NCBI GenBank assembly: GCA_905182555.1
Contig: CAJJBX010000021.1
Location: 45,758-109,757, forward strand
Length of the DNA: 64,000 nucleotides
Direction of reading: 5' to 3'
Source of the DNA: an uncultured Ilumatobacter sp.
GTDB taxonomy: Bacteria; Actinomycetota; Acidimicrobiia; Acidimicrobiales; Ilumatobacteraceae
A program made the position numbers and the translations under genes. Below the pieces are notes generated by a model. That model worked only from the letters and a program-made list of their open reading frames with translations, searched no databases and was not told where the DNA came from. This document shows positions 27,054 to 36,060 of this stretch, one piece after another. Positions within the stretch are counted from its first letter, which is position 1; each line of letters opens with the position of its first letter.

Positions 27054-27384
27054 GTAACGAAGCTACCGGCTGGCTGTTGAGACAGTTCGACATCGGTTGA
27101 TGGAGGATTCGTAGGGTTTTGCGAGGAGGTTACCACGCGCGACGAGAGCGGCGCCGTCGTCGAAGCGGGCGTGCTGTCGCCAATGGAAGGTCGGCGACTG
27201 TCTTGGCGCCCAAGCCGTCGGCGAGGTCGAGTCGGTCCCGGTCGTGCGGTGCGGTGTGTCTCTGGTGAGCGGCGAAGACACCGTTGGCTCGGCGACGGGT
27301 GTTGCCGAGTAGCAACTCCCGCAGGGCCCGGCCCGAACCGGGCGGTCTTCTGCTATCATCGGATTTCGCAATTTGGTTCGTGAC
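27054..27384. other. Unassigned region between proS and rimP
   Basis: About 330 bases without a convincing gene. On the minus strand fragments such as RLDLADGLGAKTVADL and RFDDGAALVARGNLLAKP occur in different frames and could be remains of a small gene, but I cannot join them or name a family. Divergent promoters for proS and rimP are expected here; none was identified with confidence. Confidence 0.4.
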
Positions 27385-27413
27385 CAAGGCGTGGGGCTCT
27401 GCCTCACGCCTTG
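27385..27413 (+). promoter_or_regulatory. Strong leader hairpin upstream of rimP
   Basis: Arms CAAGGCGTG (27385-27393) and CACGCCTTG (27405-27413), extended by GGG/CCT around the loop CTCTG, give about 12 pairs. It ends 47 bases before the rimP start and is followed by TTCTTTG. It could attenuate or stabilise the translation-operon transcript. Confidence 0.5.
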
Positions 27414-27460
27414 TTCTTTGAACGGGGTTCAGCACAAGCACAGGAAGGAGGCAGATCGAC

Positions 27461-28063
27461 ATGACCGAGAACAGTGAGCTCGCACGCGTCCGTGAAATCG
27501 TCGAACCGATCGCCTCCGACCTCGACCTTGATGTCTACGACATCGAGCGCCGAGGCGTCACAGTGCGCGTCACGCTCGACACACAACCCGGTTCCGACGG
27601 TGGCATCACGCTCGACAATCTGTCGCTGGCCACCCGGTTGATCTCTCGCGAGATTGACCACGAAGACCCGATCAACACACGGTTTACGCTCGAAGTCACA
27701 AGCCCAGGCCTCGAGCGGCACCTGCGCACCCCACGCCACTTTCAGCGCGAGGTCGGAAAAGACATCACGGTGCGATTCCGTGACCCCAACGCCGATCCCC
27801 GGCGTATCGAGGGGCAGTTGACTGCGGCTGACGAAACGAACGTCACGATGCTGCTCGACGACGGCACCGAATGCACGTTCACGATCGACGAGATCGATAA
27901 AGCGCGCACGATGTTTGAGTGGGGGCCGGGTCCGAAGCCGGGCGCCCCGAAGCAACACCCAAAGAACGCCGGCAAGAAGCAAGACGCCAAGAAGCAGCCC
28001 GCCAAGAAGCAGGCTGCGAAAAAGAACTCGACCGCTACGCAGAAGGAGACGCAGACGTCATGA
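27461..28063 (+). CDS. rimP: Ribosome maturation factor RimP
   Basis: RimP helps 30S subunit assembly. The 200-residue protein shows the N-terminal domain (VREIVEPIASDLDLDVYDIE, VTLDTQPGSDGGITLDNL, LEVTSPGLERHLRTPRHF) and the Sm-like C-terminal domain (GQLTAADETNVTML, IDEIDKARTMFEWGPGPKPG). An unusual extension of about 40 residues rich in Lys, Ala and Gln follows. AGGAGG lies ten bases before the ATG. Its TGA overlaps the nusA ATG (ATGA), so the two are coupled. Confidence 0.95.
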   Translation: MTENSELARVREIVEPIASDLDLDVYDIERRGVTVRVTLDTQPGSDGGITLDNLSLATRLISREIDHEDPINTRFTLEVTSPGLERHLRTPRHFQREVGKDITVRFRDPNADPRRIEGQLTAADETNVTMLLDDGTECTFTIDEIDKARTMFEWGPGPKPGAPKQHPKNAGKKQDAKKQPAKKQAAKKNSTATQKETQTS

Positions 28064-29598
28064 CCAATATGGACATGAGTGAAGCAATTGGCATGTTGGC
28101 CCAGGAGAAGGGCCTCTCCGAAGAGGCGCTCCTGCACGTCCTCGTTGACGCCCTGGCCTCGGCCTACAAGCGCCGCGACGATGCCGCCGACGAAGTTGTC
28201 GTCGAAGTCAACCCTGAGACGCTGGAGTTCTCTTTCATTGCGTATGACGTCGACGAAGACGGCAACGGGGTCAATGAGCGTGACGACACGCCGCGCAAGG
28301 AAGAGATGGGCCGCATTGCCGCCATGACCTTCCGTCAAGTGATGAGCCAGCGCATCCGCGAAGTCGAATCGGACCGCAAGTTCGAGGAGTATGCGAATCG
28401 CGAGGGTGACATCGTCACCGGCATCATCCAGCGCACCGACGCCCGCTACACCCTCCTTGACCTGGGCCGCGCCGAAGCGCTGCTGCCGCAGGCCGAGCAG
28501 GTGCCGTTCGAACGCCCCGCCCAAGGCGACCGCCAGAAGGCATACATCGTCGAAGTTCGCCGTACGCCGAAAGGCCCGCAGATCGTCGTATCTCGAACGC
28601 ACCCCGGCCTCATTAAGCGGCTCTTTGAACTCGAAGTTCCTGAGATCGCTGACGGCATTGTCGAGATTAAAGCATGCGCCCGTGAACCTGGACACCGCAC
28701 AAAGATCGCCGTCTGGTCGAACGACCACAACGTCGATCCGGTCGGCGCTTGCGTCGGTGCACGCGGCGGTCGTGTTCGCATGGTCGTCAACGAGATGCGT
28801 GGCGAGAAGATCGACATCGTGCCGTTCAGCGAAGACCTCGCCGACTTTGTTGCCAAGGCACTCTCGCCGGCCAAGGTCACCCAGGTCAACATCTCCGAGG
28901 ACGGCACCGCTGCTGACGTGATCGTGCCCGATCACCAGCTCAGCCTTGCAATCGGTCGTGAAGGCCAGAACGCCCGTCTGTCTGCCCGCCTTACTGGCGT
29001 GCGAGTTGACATCCGCTCCGAGACGCAACTCGCTGAAGGAATCCCGGCCGGTCACGGTCGTGATTCTGACGTCGAGTACGCCGTCGGCGAGTGGCGCCCG
29101 AACGCCGAGACCGGCGAGAACGAGTGGCATGCAGCTGACGGTTCCGTCATCTCCGAGTCCGAGTGGAACAAGAAGGCCGAAGAGGCCCAAGCCGAAGCCG
29201 AAGCCGCCGCTGCTGCTGACGCCGAGATCCCCGAAGTGCTCGAAGAGCTCAAGGCTGGCCCCTGGGCCGGCTCGGTGATGCCCATGTCGGACCCCGATCA
29301 GGTGCCCCCGGGCTTTGAGATCAAGGGCAACGAGCAGTCAGAGATGTACCACGTACCCGGCTCGCGTTACTACGACGCGACGAAGGCTGAGTTGTGGTTC
29401 CGGAGCGTCGACGCTGCCGAAGGTGCTGGCTATACGCCGCCCGGTGGAGGCGACGATACGTCCGAGTCTGCAGAGGCCCCGGCCGACACAGACGAAGTAT
29501 CTGCTGAAGTTGCAGAAGCTCCGGCCGACGATGCAGCAGCTCCCGCTGAAGCAACCGAGGCAGCAGATGGCGAAGCGACAAGTGAGGAAGACGACTGA
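28060..29598 (+). CDS. nusA: Transcription termination/antitermination factor NusA
   Basis: NusA binds RNA polymerase and nascent RNA. In 512 residues it has the N-terminal polymerase-binding domain, an S1 domain (IVTGIIQRTDARYTLLDLG), and two KH domains (VDPVGACVGARGGRVRMVVNEM and LAIGREGQNARLSARLTG). The C-terminus is unusual: an alanine/glutamate-rich coiled stretch, a module with PPGFEIKGN ... YHVPGSRYYDATKAELWF, and an acidic alanine-rich tail. The ATG at 28060 overlaps the rimP stop. Confidence 0.95.
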   Translation: MTNMDMSEAIGMLAQEKGLSEEALLHVLVDALASAYKRRDDAADEVVVEVNPETLEFSFIAYDVDEDGNGVNERDDTPRKEEMGRIAAMTFRQVMSQRIREVESDRKFEEYANREGDIVTGIIQRTDARYTLLDLGRAEALLPQAEQVPFERPAQGDRQKAYIVEVRRTPKGPQIVVSRTHPGLIKRLFELEVPEIADGIVEIKACAREPGHRTKIAVWSNDHNVDPVGACVGARGGRVRMVVNEMRGEKIDIVPFSEDLADFVAKALSPAKVTQVNISEDGTAADVIVPDHQLSLAIGREGQNARLSARLTGVRVDIRSETQLAEGIPAGHGRDSDVEYAVGEWRPNAETGENEWHAADGSVISESEWNKKAEEAQAEAEAAAAADAEIPEVLEELKAGPWAGSVMPMSDPDQVPPGFEIKGNEQSEMYHVPGSRYYDATKAELWFRSVDAAEGAGYTPPGGGDDTSESAEAPADTDEVSAEVAEAPADDAAAPAEATEAADGEATSEEDD

Positions 29599-29869
29599 GA
29601 TTCCTGGCCCCGTCCGCAGCTGCATCGGCTGCCGCACCAAGCGACCACAATCCGAACTTGTTCGGATCACTCGGTCGCCCAGCGGCATCACCGTCGATGG
29701 TTCAAGCAGCGGGCGAGGGGCATGGGTCTGTCGAGATCAACGAAACGGTGGTGTTGCGGGGGAGTGTCTCGACACCGCAATCACCACACGAGCCTTTGCT
29801 CGTGCCTGGCGCAGCGACGTCAGTGGTGACGACATCACAAACATCAAAGAACAATCCAGCCGTCCATGA
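29567..29869 (+). CDS. YlxR-family (DUF448) RNA-binding protein
   Basis: A 101-residue protein with the YlxR signature RSCIGCRTKRPQSELVRI and GRGAWVC, ending with TTRAFARAWR. The family sits between nusA and infB in many bacteria and has been linked to RNase P or nucleoid roles. The start is uncertain: ATG 29567 overlaps the end of nusA by 32 bases in another frame. The segment after AWVC may contain a small indel, because CLDTAITTRAFARA is in place but slightly farther away than usual. Confidence 0.8.
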   Translation: MAKRQVRKTTEIPGPVRSCIGCRTKRPQSELVRITRSPSGITVDGSSSGRGAWVCRDQRNGGVAGECLDTAITTRAFARAWRSDVSGDDITNIKEQSSRP

Positions 29870-29979
29870 CACCAGCCGTCGGAAATCCGACGGTCTGACG
29901 GGTGAAACGAACACCGCGCGATGTGCATTCATTGACACATCTGCGAGGGAATGACGACTGGGAAAGGTTGAATCGAAGC

Positions 29980-32968
29980 GTGGCAGCAAAGAAGATAAGA
30001 ATCCACGAGCTTGCCAAAGATCTCGGGATGACAAATGGAGAGGTCCTTGGCCTCTGCGGAGTACTCGGTGTTGCCGCGAAGGGACCTTCGTCGTCGCTCG
30101 CTGAGGCATACGCCGACATGGTGACTCGTCGCGCTCAGCGCGATGGGTTGACGCGTGACGAGCAGCCCGAAGAGGTGAAGCCCGTTAAGAAGACAGCGGC
30201 GAAAAAGAAGGCAGCGGCCAAGAAGGCGCCGGCCAAAAAGAAGGCCGCAGTCGAGACTGAGTCCACGGTCGATGATTCCGCTGACGACGCAGCCGTCAAA
30301 GCCGCGGATGCCGTTGATGCACCTGAGGTCGTTGCACCTGAGGTCGTTGCACCTGAGGTCGTTGCACCTGAGGTCGTTGCACCTGAGGTCGATGCACCTG
30401 TCGTTGTCGCACCTGAGGTCGATGCACCTGATGAGGCCCCCGTCGCTGACGCACTGGTTGAGGCAGTTCCGGCTGCCGAAGAGCCCGCACCAGCGACGCC
30501 GGTCGCTGCGGAGCCAACGCCGACACCTCCGGTAGCTGCACCTGTTGCTGCGCCAGCGCCAGCGCCAGCTCCCAAGCCCACACCGCAACCTGCCCCGGCA
30601 CCTGCTCCGATGAGCGCTGCCGATGCAGTGGTAGCCGCAGCGGAAGGCCGCCTGCCCGTCGCTGCTCCCGCACCACAGTCAGCTCCCGCACCACAGTCGG
30701 CGCCAGCGCCGACCCCAACGCCAGCACCCGAGCCGGCATCGCGCGTCATCTCGAGCGCACGGCCCGATGCGAGTGGCCGTCCGCCTGAGCAGACCGCTCC
30801 GACAGCTGCCGCCACCGATGCACCCGCATCGACGGCGCCCAAGCCTTTGTCGCCCAGCGGCAAACCTGTGCCGCCGCCTCCCGGACGTCCACTGTCGCCG
30901 AGCGGCAAGGTCATTCCGCCGCCTCCTGGCTCGTCTCGTCCGCAGCCTGGTTCGAACACGCGTCCCGGTGGTCGTCCGGGCGGTTACGCCCCGCGCCCCG
31001 GCGGTGCTCCCGGGGCCCCGCGTCCCGGTGGTGGTCCCGGTGGCGGTCCCGGTGGTCCTGGTGGCGGTCCCGGTCGTGGACCGGGCAACCGGCCCAGCGG
31101 CCAGCGTCGACCCCCACGGCGCACTGGTCGTCGTCGTCGTCGCCGCGATCAAGACGATCTGCAGCCTCAGGCAATGCAGTACACCTCGTCCGACGTCCCC
31201 GTACCCGACGGCATCGTTGTCGTCGAGCGTGGCGTCTCGGCGCAGGAGTTCGGTCCCAAGCTGAACCGAACGTCTGCGGACGTGCTCCGGTTCCTGCTCA
31301 CGAATGGCGAAATGGTCACTGCGACCATGACGCTTGCCGACGAGCAGATGGAGCTCTTCGCACTCGAAGTCGGCGCTGAGATCCTCATGGTCGAGCCTGG
31401 CCAGCAGGAAGAGCTTGAGCTGCAATCGTTGTTTGATGATTCAGACGATGAAGAGTTGCTCGTCCACCCGTTGTCACCGTCATGGGTCACGTTGACCACG
31501 GCAAGACCACTCTGGTGGACTGTCTGCTGCCAACGTCGTCGATGGCGAAGCTGGTGGCATCACGCAGCACATTGGTGCGTACCAGGTGCACAACGAGCAC
31601 GGTTCAGTCACGTTCCTCGACACTCCCGGCCACGCTGCGTTTACGCAGATGCGTGCTCGCGGTGCCGATGCAACCGACATCGTTGTGCTCATGGTCGCTG
31701 CTGACGACGGCTTGATGCCTCAGACGATCGAGGCCATCAACCACGCCCGTGCCGCTGATGTGCCGATCGTGGTTGCTGTCAACAAGATCGACAAGGACAA
31801 CGCCGACCCGCAGCGCGTGTTGACACAGCTCGCCGAATACGAACTCGTTCCCGAGTCTTGGGGCGGCGACACAATTGTCGTCGAGATGTCGGCCCTGCAG
31901 GGTGTTGGCGTCGACGAACTGATCGAGCAACTTCAGGTTGTTGCCGAAATTGAAGACCTCCAGGCCAATCCGAATGGCCGTGCCAAGGGCATCGTCATCG
32001 AGGCCCAGCTCGACAAGGGACGCGGCCCGGTTGCCACGATCCTCATCGACAAGGGCACGCTGAAGATCGGCGACCCAATCGTCGCCGGTGGAGCCTGGGG
32101 CAAGGTCCGAGCCATGATCAACGTCAAGGGCGAGATGATCAAGTCCGCCGGTCCGTCGACACCCGTACAGGTCCTCGGCCTGTCCGATGTGCCTGAGGCC
32201 GGTGACGAGTTCCGCTCGGCGCCGAACACGAAAATTGCTCAGACCGTTGGCGAGGCGCGTGCGCTCCGTTTAAAGGCACGCCATCTTCGTGAAGACAGCC
32301 GTGTCAAGACGGGCACCAAGCTCGAGGATTTGTTCGCACAAATCCAGGCCGGCGAGAGGGCATCGCTGAACATCATCCTGAAGGCTGATGTCCAGGGTTC
32401 GCTCGAAGCCGTTACCGAGTCGCTGCGCCGCCTTGAGCGTCCTGAAGTCGACCTGCAGTTCGTCCACCGTGCTGTCGGTGGGATCACCGAGAATGACATC
32501 ACGTTGGCCAACGCGACCAATGCGACGATCCTCGGCTTCAACGTCCGTCCGGACGGCAAGGCCCGCAAGTTGGCCGAGCAAGAAGAAGTGGAGATCCGTA
32601 CCTACGAGATCATCTACAAACTGCTTGAAGACATCGAGCAGGCGCTGATCGGCATGCTCGACCCCGAGTACGAAGAAGTCGTCACCGGCGAATGCGAGGT
32701 CCGCGAGATCTTCCGGGTGCCGAAGCAGGGTGCAATCGCAGGTTGCATGGTCACGTCCGGCCTCATCACACGTGGCTCCAAGGTACGTTTCCTCCGAAAC
32801 GGAACGATCATCTGGAAGGGCGCAATCGCAACACTGCGTCGATTCAAGGACGATGTCCGTGAAGTCCGTGAGGGCTTCGAATGCGGTATCGGCCTCGACG
32901 ACTTCCAGGACCTCAAGCCCGGCGACCTCATCGAAACCTTCGAAGATCGCGAAATTCCTCGTAGCTGA
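29980..32968 (+). CDS. infB: Translation initiation factor IF-2, frameshifted
   Basis: Starts with GTG at 29980 ([17 protein letters not shown]) behind GGAAAGG. A long Ala/Pro/Val and then Gly/Pro/Arg-rich N-terminal region precedes the IF2 N2 domain and the GTPase. Two indels near 31460 and 31530 shift the frame around [12 protein letters not shown] (G1); the protein resumes with [31 protein letters not shown] (G3) and [10 protein letters not shown] (G4), then domains II, III and C2 to the stop at 32968. All core motifs are readable across the frames. The gene is essential, so error is likelier than decay. Confidence 0.93.
30319..30393 (+). repeat. 15-bp coding tandem repeat in infB
   Basis: Five units of GCACCTGAGGTCGTT encode APEVV repeated, the last unit changed to APEVD. 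It keeps the frame and lies in the disordered N-terminal region of IF-2, where length variation should be harmless. Confidence 0.9.
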
Positions 32969-32976
32969 TCGTGGTG

Positions 32977-33009
32977 GCGGTCACACTGTGCCAGGCACAG
33001 TGTGACCGC
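32977..33009. repeat. 33-bp perfect palindrome upstream of the selenoprotein candidate
   Basis: Left arm GCGGTCACACTGTGCC, one central base, right arm GGCACAGTGTGACCGC: 16 + 1 + 16. It starts eight bases after the infB stop. No T run follows, so it is not a classic terminator; it has the same architecture as the palindrome at 33691. Confidence 0.95.
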
Positions 33010-33031
33010 ACTTCGTAGATAGGTTGACCCC

Positions 33032-33691
33032 ATGGCACATCCTGACTCGACGAAGCAGCCGGATCTCGATTTCTTCTGGGATCCTGTTTGACCATGGGCC
33101 TGGATCACCTCCCGTTGGGTGGTGGATGTGCAACAGCAGCGTTCGTACGAGGTCGACTGGCGATTCATTTCGTTGTGGATCCTCAACGAAGAAACCAAGC
33201 AGGAGTGGTACACGCCCGCGTACCGCGCCGGCCACTTTCTCGGCCATAAGGGGCTCCGCATCGCTAATGCGATTCGGCTCCAGGAAGACGGAGAAGCAGT
33301 CGGTTCGTGGTACACGGCGCTCGGCGAGGCCCTGCATCTCAACAACCGTCGAGACGAAGCGCGGGCCGACAATGAGGCGTTCCTCGAAGCCGTGCTCGAC
33401 GAGGCTGGTTTCTCGGCGGCGTACTTGAGCGATGCTGACGACGAGAGCCATGACGGATACATCAGAGCTGAAACAGAGTTGGCTCTCAGCCGTGCAGGTC
33501 AAGACGTCGGTACGCCGATTCTGACCTTCCGTCCCGGCAGTGACAATGAGGGCAGTTTCTTTGGACCTGTCATTTCGAAGGCGCCGAAGGGCGAGGAGGC
33601 GTCCGAACTCTGGGACGCCGTCGAAAAGCTTGCCACGTCCGGCGTTGCCGAACTCAAACGATCCAACCGGGACGCACCCGACTACACCTGA
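33032..33691 (+). CDS. Candidate selenoprotein, DsbA-like mycothiol-dependent nitroreductase family (Rv2466c-like)
   Basis: The frame from ATG 33032 reads MAHPDSTKQPDLDFFWDPV, then TGA (33089-33091), then PWAWITSRWVV and on without a stop to 33691. The family normally has CPWC or CPWA at this place (Rv2466c: DFWFDPLCPWCWITSRW, from memory), so the TGA stands exactly at the catalytic cysteine and reading it as selenocysteine gives U-P-W-A at 20-23 in a 219-residue protein. The rest is full length and family-like: YTALGEALHLNN, AGQDVGTPILTF, FFGPVISKAPKGEEASELWDA, ELKR. A SECIS-like hairpin follows at 33105-33125. It lies between infB and rbfA. The alternative is a TGC to TGA base error. Confidence 0.75.
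33105..33125 (+). promoter_or_regulatory. Putative bacterial SECIS element
   Basis: Stem TCACC/GGTGG (one G-U pair), a T-T mismatch, then CCC/GGG closing a GTT loop that begins with G. The apical loop starts 22 bases after the UGA. A stem with a G in the first loop positions at 16-37 bases from the UGA is the bacterial SECIS rule as I recall it. Confidence 0.5.
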
Positions 33692-33723
33692 GTTGCAGTT
33701 GGGGTCGGACCCCAACTGCAACT
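33691..33723. repeat. 33-bp perfect palindrome downstream of the selenoprotein candidate
   Basis: Left arm AGTTGCAGTTGGGGTC, central G, right arm GACCCCAACTGCAACT: again 16 + 1 + 16. It begins on the last base of the stop codon and ends 19 bases before the rbfA ATG. Its GGGGTC/GACCCC core resembles that of the REP-like copies. Confidence 0.95.
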
Positions 33724-33742
33724 GACATGAGAGGATGCCGAC

Positions 33743-34144
33743 ATGGCACAGCGACGCGGCCGCAACACCGGCCAGAAATACCCGAGAAGTGCTCGCGTCG
33801 GCGAGACGCTGCGCGAGATCATCGCTGAGGATCTCGTCCGGCTCGACGACGAGCGGCTCGCGTTCGTCACGATCACTTCGGTCGATGTCGACCCCGAACT
33901 GAACCGCGCCATCGTTTTCTTCGACTCGCTCACCGGTGAGGAAGGCGACGACGACATCGTCGAAACGCTCGGCGAACACCGCATCAAACTCCAGTCGTCG
34001 ATTGCTCGGCAGATCAAAGCAAAGAAGACACCGATCCTGAGCTTCCGGCCGGACATGGTGATCCGGTCAGCCGAGCGAATCGACACGATTCTGCGCGCTG
34101 ACCGCGAGCGCGATCAATACCGCTCGCCCGAAGCCACCGACTGA
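33743..34144 (+). CDS. rbfA: Ribosome-binding factor A
   Basis: RbfA matures the 5' end of 16S rRNA in the 30S subunit. The 133-residue protein has the KH-like core: RVGETLREIIAEDLVRLDD, ITSVDVDPELNRAIVFFDSL, and PILSFRPDMVIRSAERIDTIL. It sits in the normal place before truB, but a selenoprotein candidate separates it from infB. Confidence 0.95.
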   Translation: MAQRRGRNTGQKYPRSARVGETLREIIAEDLVRLDDERLAFVTITSVDVDPELNRAIVFFDSLTGEEGDDDIVETLGEHRIKLQSSIARQIKAKKTPILSFRPDMVIRSAERIDTILRADRERDQYRSPEATD

Positions 34145-34160
34145 ACGCTGCGGTACTGAT

Positions 34161-35030
34161 ATGGCTCGCAAGAAGTCGCCGACGACACACGGCATCGCCA
34201 TTGTCGACAAGCCGACGGGCGTCACCAGTCACGACGTCGTCGCGATGCTGCGGCTTCGTTTTAACGAACGCCAGGTCGGTCACGGTGGGACCCTTGATCC
34301 AAGCGCCACCGGGGTGCTCGTCGTCGCTGTCGGCAAGGCTACAAAACTGCTCCGTTTCGTTGAGAAGACACGCAAGGCTTACCTCGGCGAGATTGTGTTC
34401 GGAAGCGAGACCGACACGCTCGACGCCGATGGTGTGGTGACCGCTACCTACGACATGGGCGAGGTGTCACTCGCTGACGCCCAAGCGTTGGTCGCCGAGC
34501 ATTTCACTGGAGAGATCGAGCAGATTCCGCCGATGGTGTCGGCAATCAAAATCGATGGCAAGCGACTCCATGAACTGGCCCGCCAGGGGATTGAAGTCGA
34601 GCGGCCGGCACGGCCGTGCACGATCTACTCGTTCCAACTGTTGCCGACCGACGAAGCCAACGTGTTTCTCGCCGCCGTGGAATGCACCCCTGGCACGTAT
34701 ATCCGCACGCTTGCTGCGGACCTCGGCAAGATGCTCGGCGGTGGCGCTCACCTTCGCAACCTTCGCCGTACCGCGGTTGGACGGTTCACGATCGGTGAGG
34801 CGGCAGCGCCGGACGACTGCGAGCTGCTCCCCGTCGAAGAGGCTGTCCGCACGCTTGATCGAGTCGATATCACCGACGATCTCGCTGCAGTCGTTGCAAA
34901 TGGCCGCGTGCTCCCGCACTTCGAAGGCGATGGGCCGTGGGCTCTGTTCAATCCGGCCGGTTCGTTGATAGCGGTCTATGAGTCCTACCGCGGTGAGGCC
35001 AAGCCCGCCGTCGTCGTTCCGCAAGGGTAG
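34161..35030 (+). CDS. truB: tRNA pseudouridine(55) synthase TruB
   Basis: TruB makes pseudouridine 55 in the T loop of tRNAs. The catalytic Asp46 lies in VGHGGTLDPSATGVL, followed by KAYLGEIVFG, PPMVSAIKIDGKRLHELARQG and TYIRTLAADLG. At 289 residues with a short C-terminal domain it is of the usual actinobacterial size. It starts 16 bases after rbfA. Confidence 0.95.
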   Translation: MARKKSPTTHGIAIVDKPTGVTSHDVVAMLRLRFNERQVGHGGTLDPSATGVLVVAVGKATKLLRFVEKTRKAYLGEIVFGSETDTLDADGVVTATYDMGEVSLADAQALVAEHFTGEIEQIPPMVSAIKIDGKRLHELARQGIEVERPARPCTIYSFQLLPTDEANVFLAAVECTPGTYIRTLAADLGKMLGGGAHLRNLRRTAVGRFTIGEAAAPDDCELLPVEEAVRTLDRVDITDDLAAVVANGRVLPHFEGDGPWALFNPAGSLIAVYESYRGEAKPAVVVPQG

Positions 35031-35096
35031 AGATCGTAACGTGGCCAGTCCGCTCGAATGGCGTCTGATGGACGCCCAGCGATAGCGTTGTACCCG

Positions 35097-36040
35097 ATGC
35101 AGATCATCAACGAACAAACCGCTCCCGCGTTCGCTGGTGAGCGGACCGTCATCACCATTGGTGCCTACGACGGGGTCCATCTAGGCCATCAGGCCGTGAT
35201 TTCTCACGTGTACAGCGTGCGCTCGAGCTGGGAGCGAGGTCGGCAGTCGTGACGTTTGACCGTCACCCCGCTTCGGTGGTCCGGCCGGAGTCGGCGCCGT
35301 TACTCCTCACCGGACCTGAACAGAAGATGGAACTGCTCGAAGCAACCGGCGTGGACGCCGTCGTGGTCGTGCCGTTTAATACAGAGCAAGCAGGGGAGTC
35401 GCCCGAGTCGTTCGTGCAACGGGTGCTGGTCGAGTGCCTTGCCACCCAGGTGATCGTCGTCGGCGAAGACTTCCACTTCGGTCGACACCGAGACGGCAAT
35501 GTCAATCTGTTGCGTCAGCTCGGCGCCGAGCATGACTTCGAGGTCGAGCCGCTCGAGCTGCTGCCGCGGGTCGACGGGGTAGACGAGCCGGTCAGCAGTA
35601 CCGCAATCCGTCGTGCACTCGCTGGCGGCGATGTCACCCGTGCCAACGAAATGCTCGGCCATACATTCGAAGCACGTGGCTCGGTCGTCACCGGCGATCA
35701 GCGTGGACGACTGCTTGGCTTTCCGACGGCGAACGTCGAAGTGCCGAACTCGACGTCGCTACCTGCTGACGGGGTGTATGCCGGCTGGTACGAACGTCCA
35801 TCCGGCGAATCGCATCCGTGCGCCATCAACCTTGGCCGTCGTCCGACTTTCTACGAACATGCCGACAGCTCCCTCCTCGAAGCGCACCTTCTTGACTTCG
35901 AAGCCGATTTGTACGGCGAGCGAGCACGAGTGCGTTTCACCCATTTTCTGCGAAGCGAGCGTAAGTTCGATGGCATCGAAGCGTTGAAAGATCAGCTTGA
36001 CCTCGACACCGCCCACGCACGAGGACTGCTCAGCGAGTAA
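35097..36040 (+). CDS. ribF: Bifunctional riboflavin kinase/FAD synthetase, one frameshift
   Basis: Start ATG 35097 gives MQIINEQTAPAFAGERTVITIGAYDGVHLGHQAV, the nucleotidyltransferase motif. A missing G near 35211 (CACGTGTACAG for CACGTGGTACAG) shifts the frame; correcting it gives QRALELGARSAVVTFDRHP. The second frame then has VGEDFHFGRHRDGN, PVSSTAIRRAL and the riboflavin kinase domain (RGSVVTGDQRGRLLGFPTANVE, INLGRRPTFY, ERARVRFTHFLR). The full protein of about 314 residues makes FMN and FAD. Position after truB is conserved in many bacteria. Confidence 0.92.
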
Positions 36041-36060
36041 GCAGCGGCCCTGCTGCGGTG

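Noticed and set aside
27742..29190. A 482-codon minus-strand open frame opposite rimP/nusA
   Set aside because: Antisense shadow of nusA caused by high GC at third positions.
33119..33691. Start of the DsbA-like gene at 33119 (as the open frame alone suggests)
   Set aside because: It would remove the whole first strand and active site of the thioredoxin fold; the upstream 87 bases in the same frame encode the expected N-terminus apart from the TGA.
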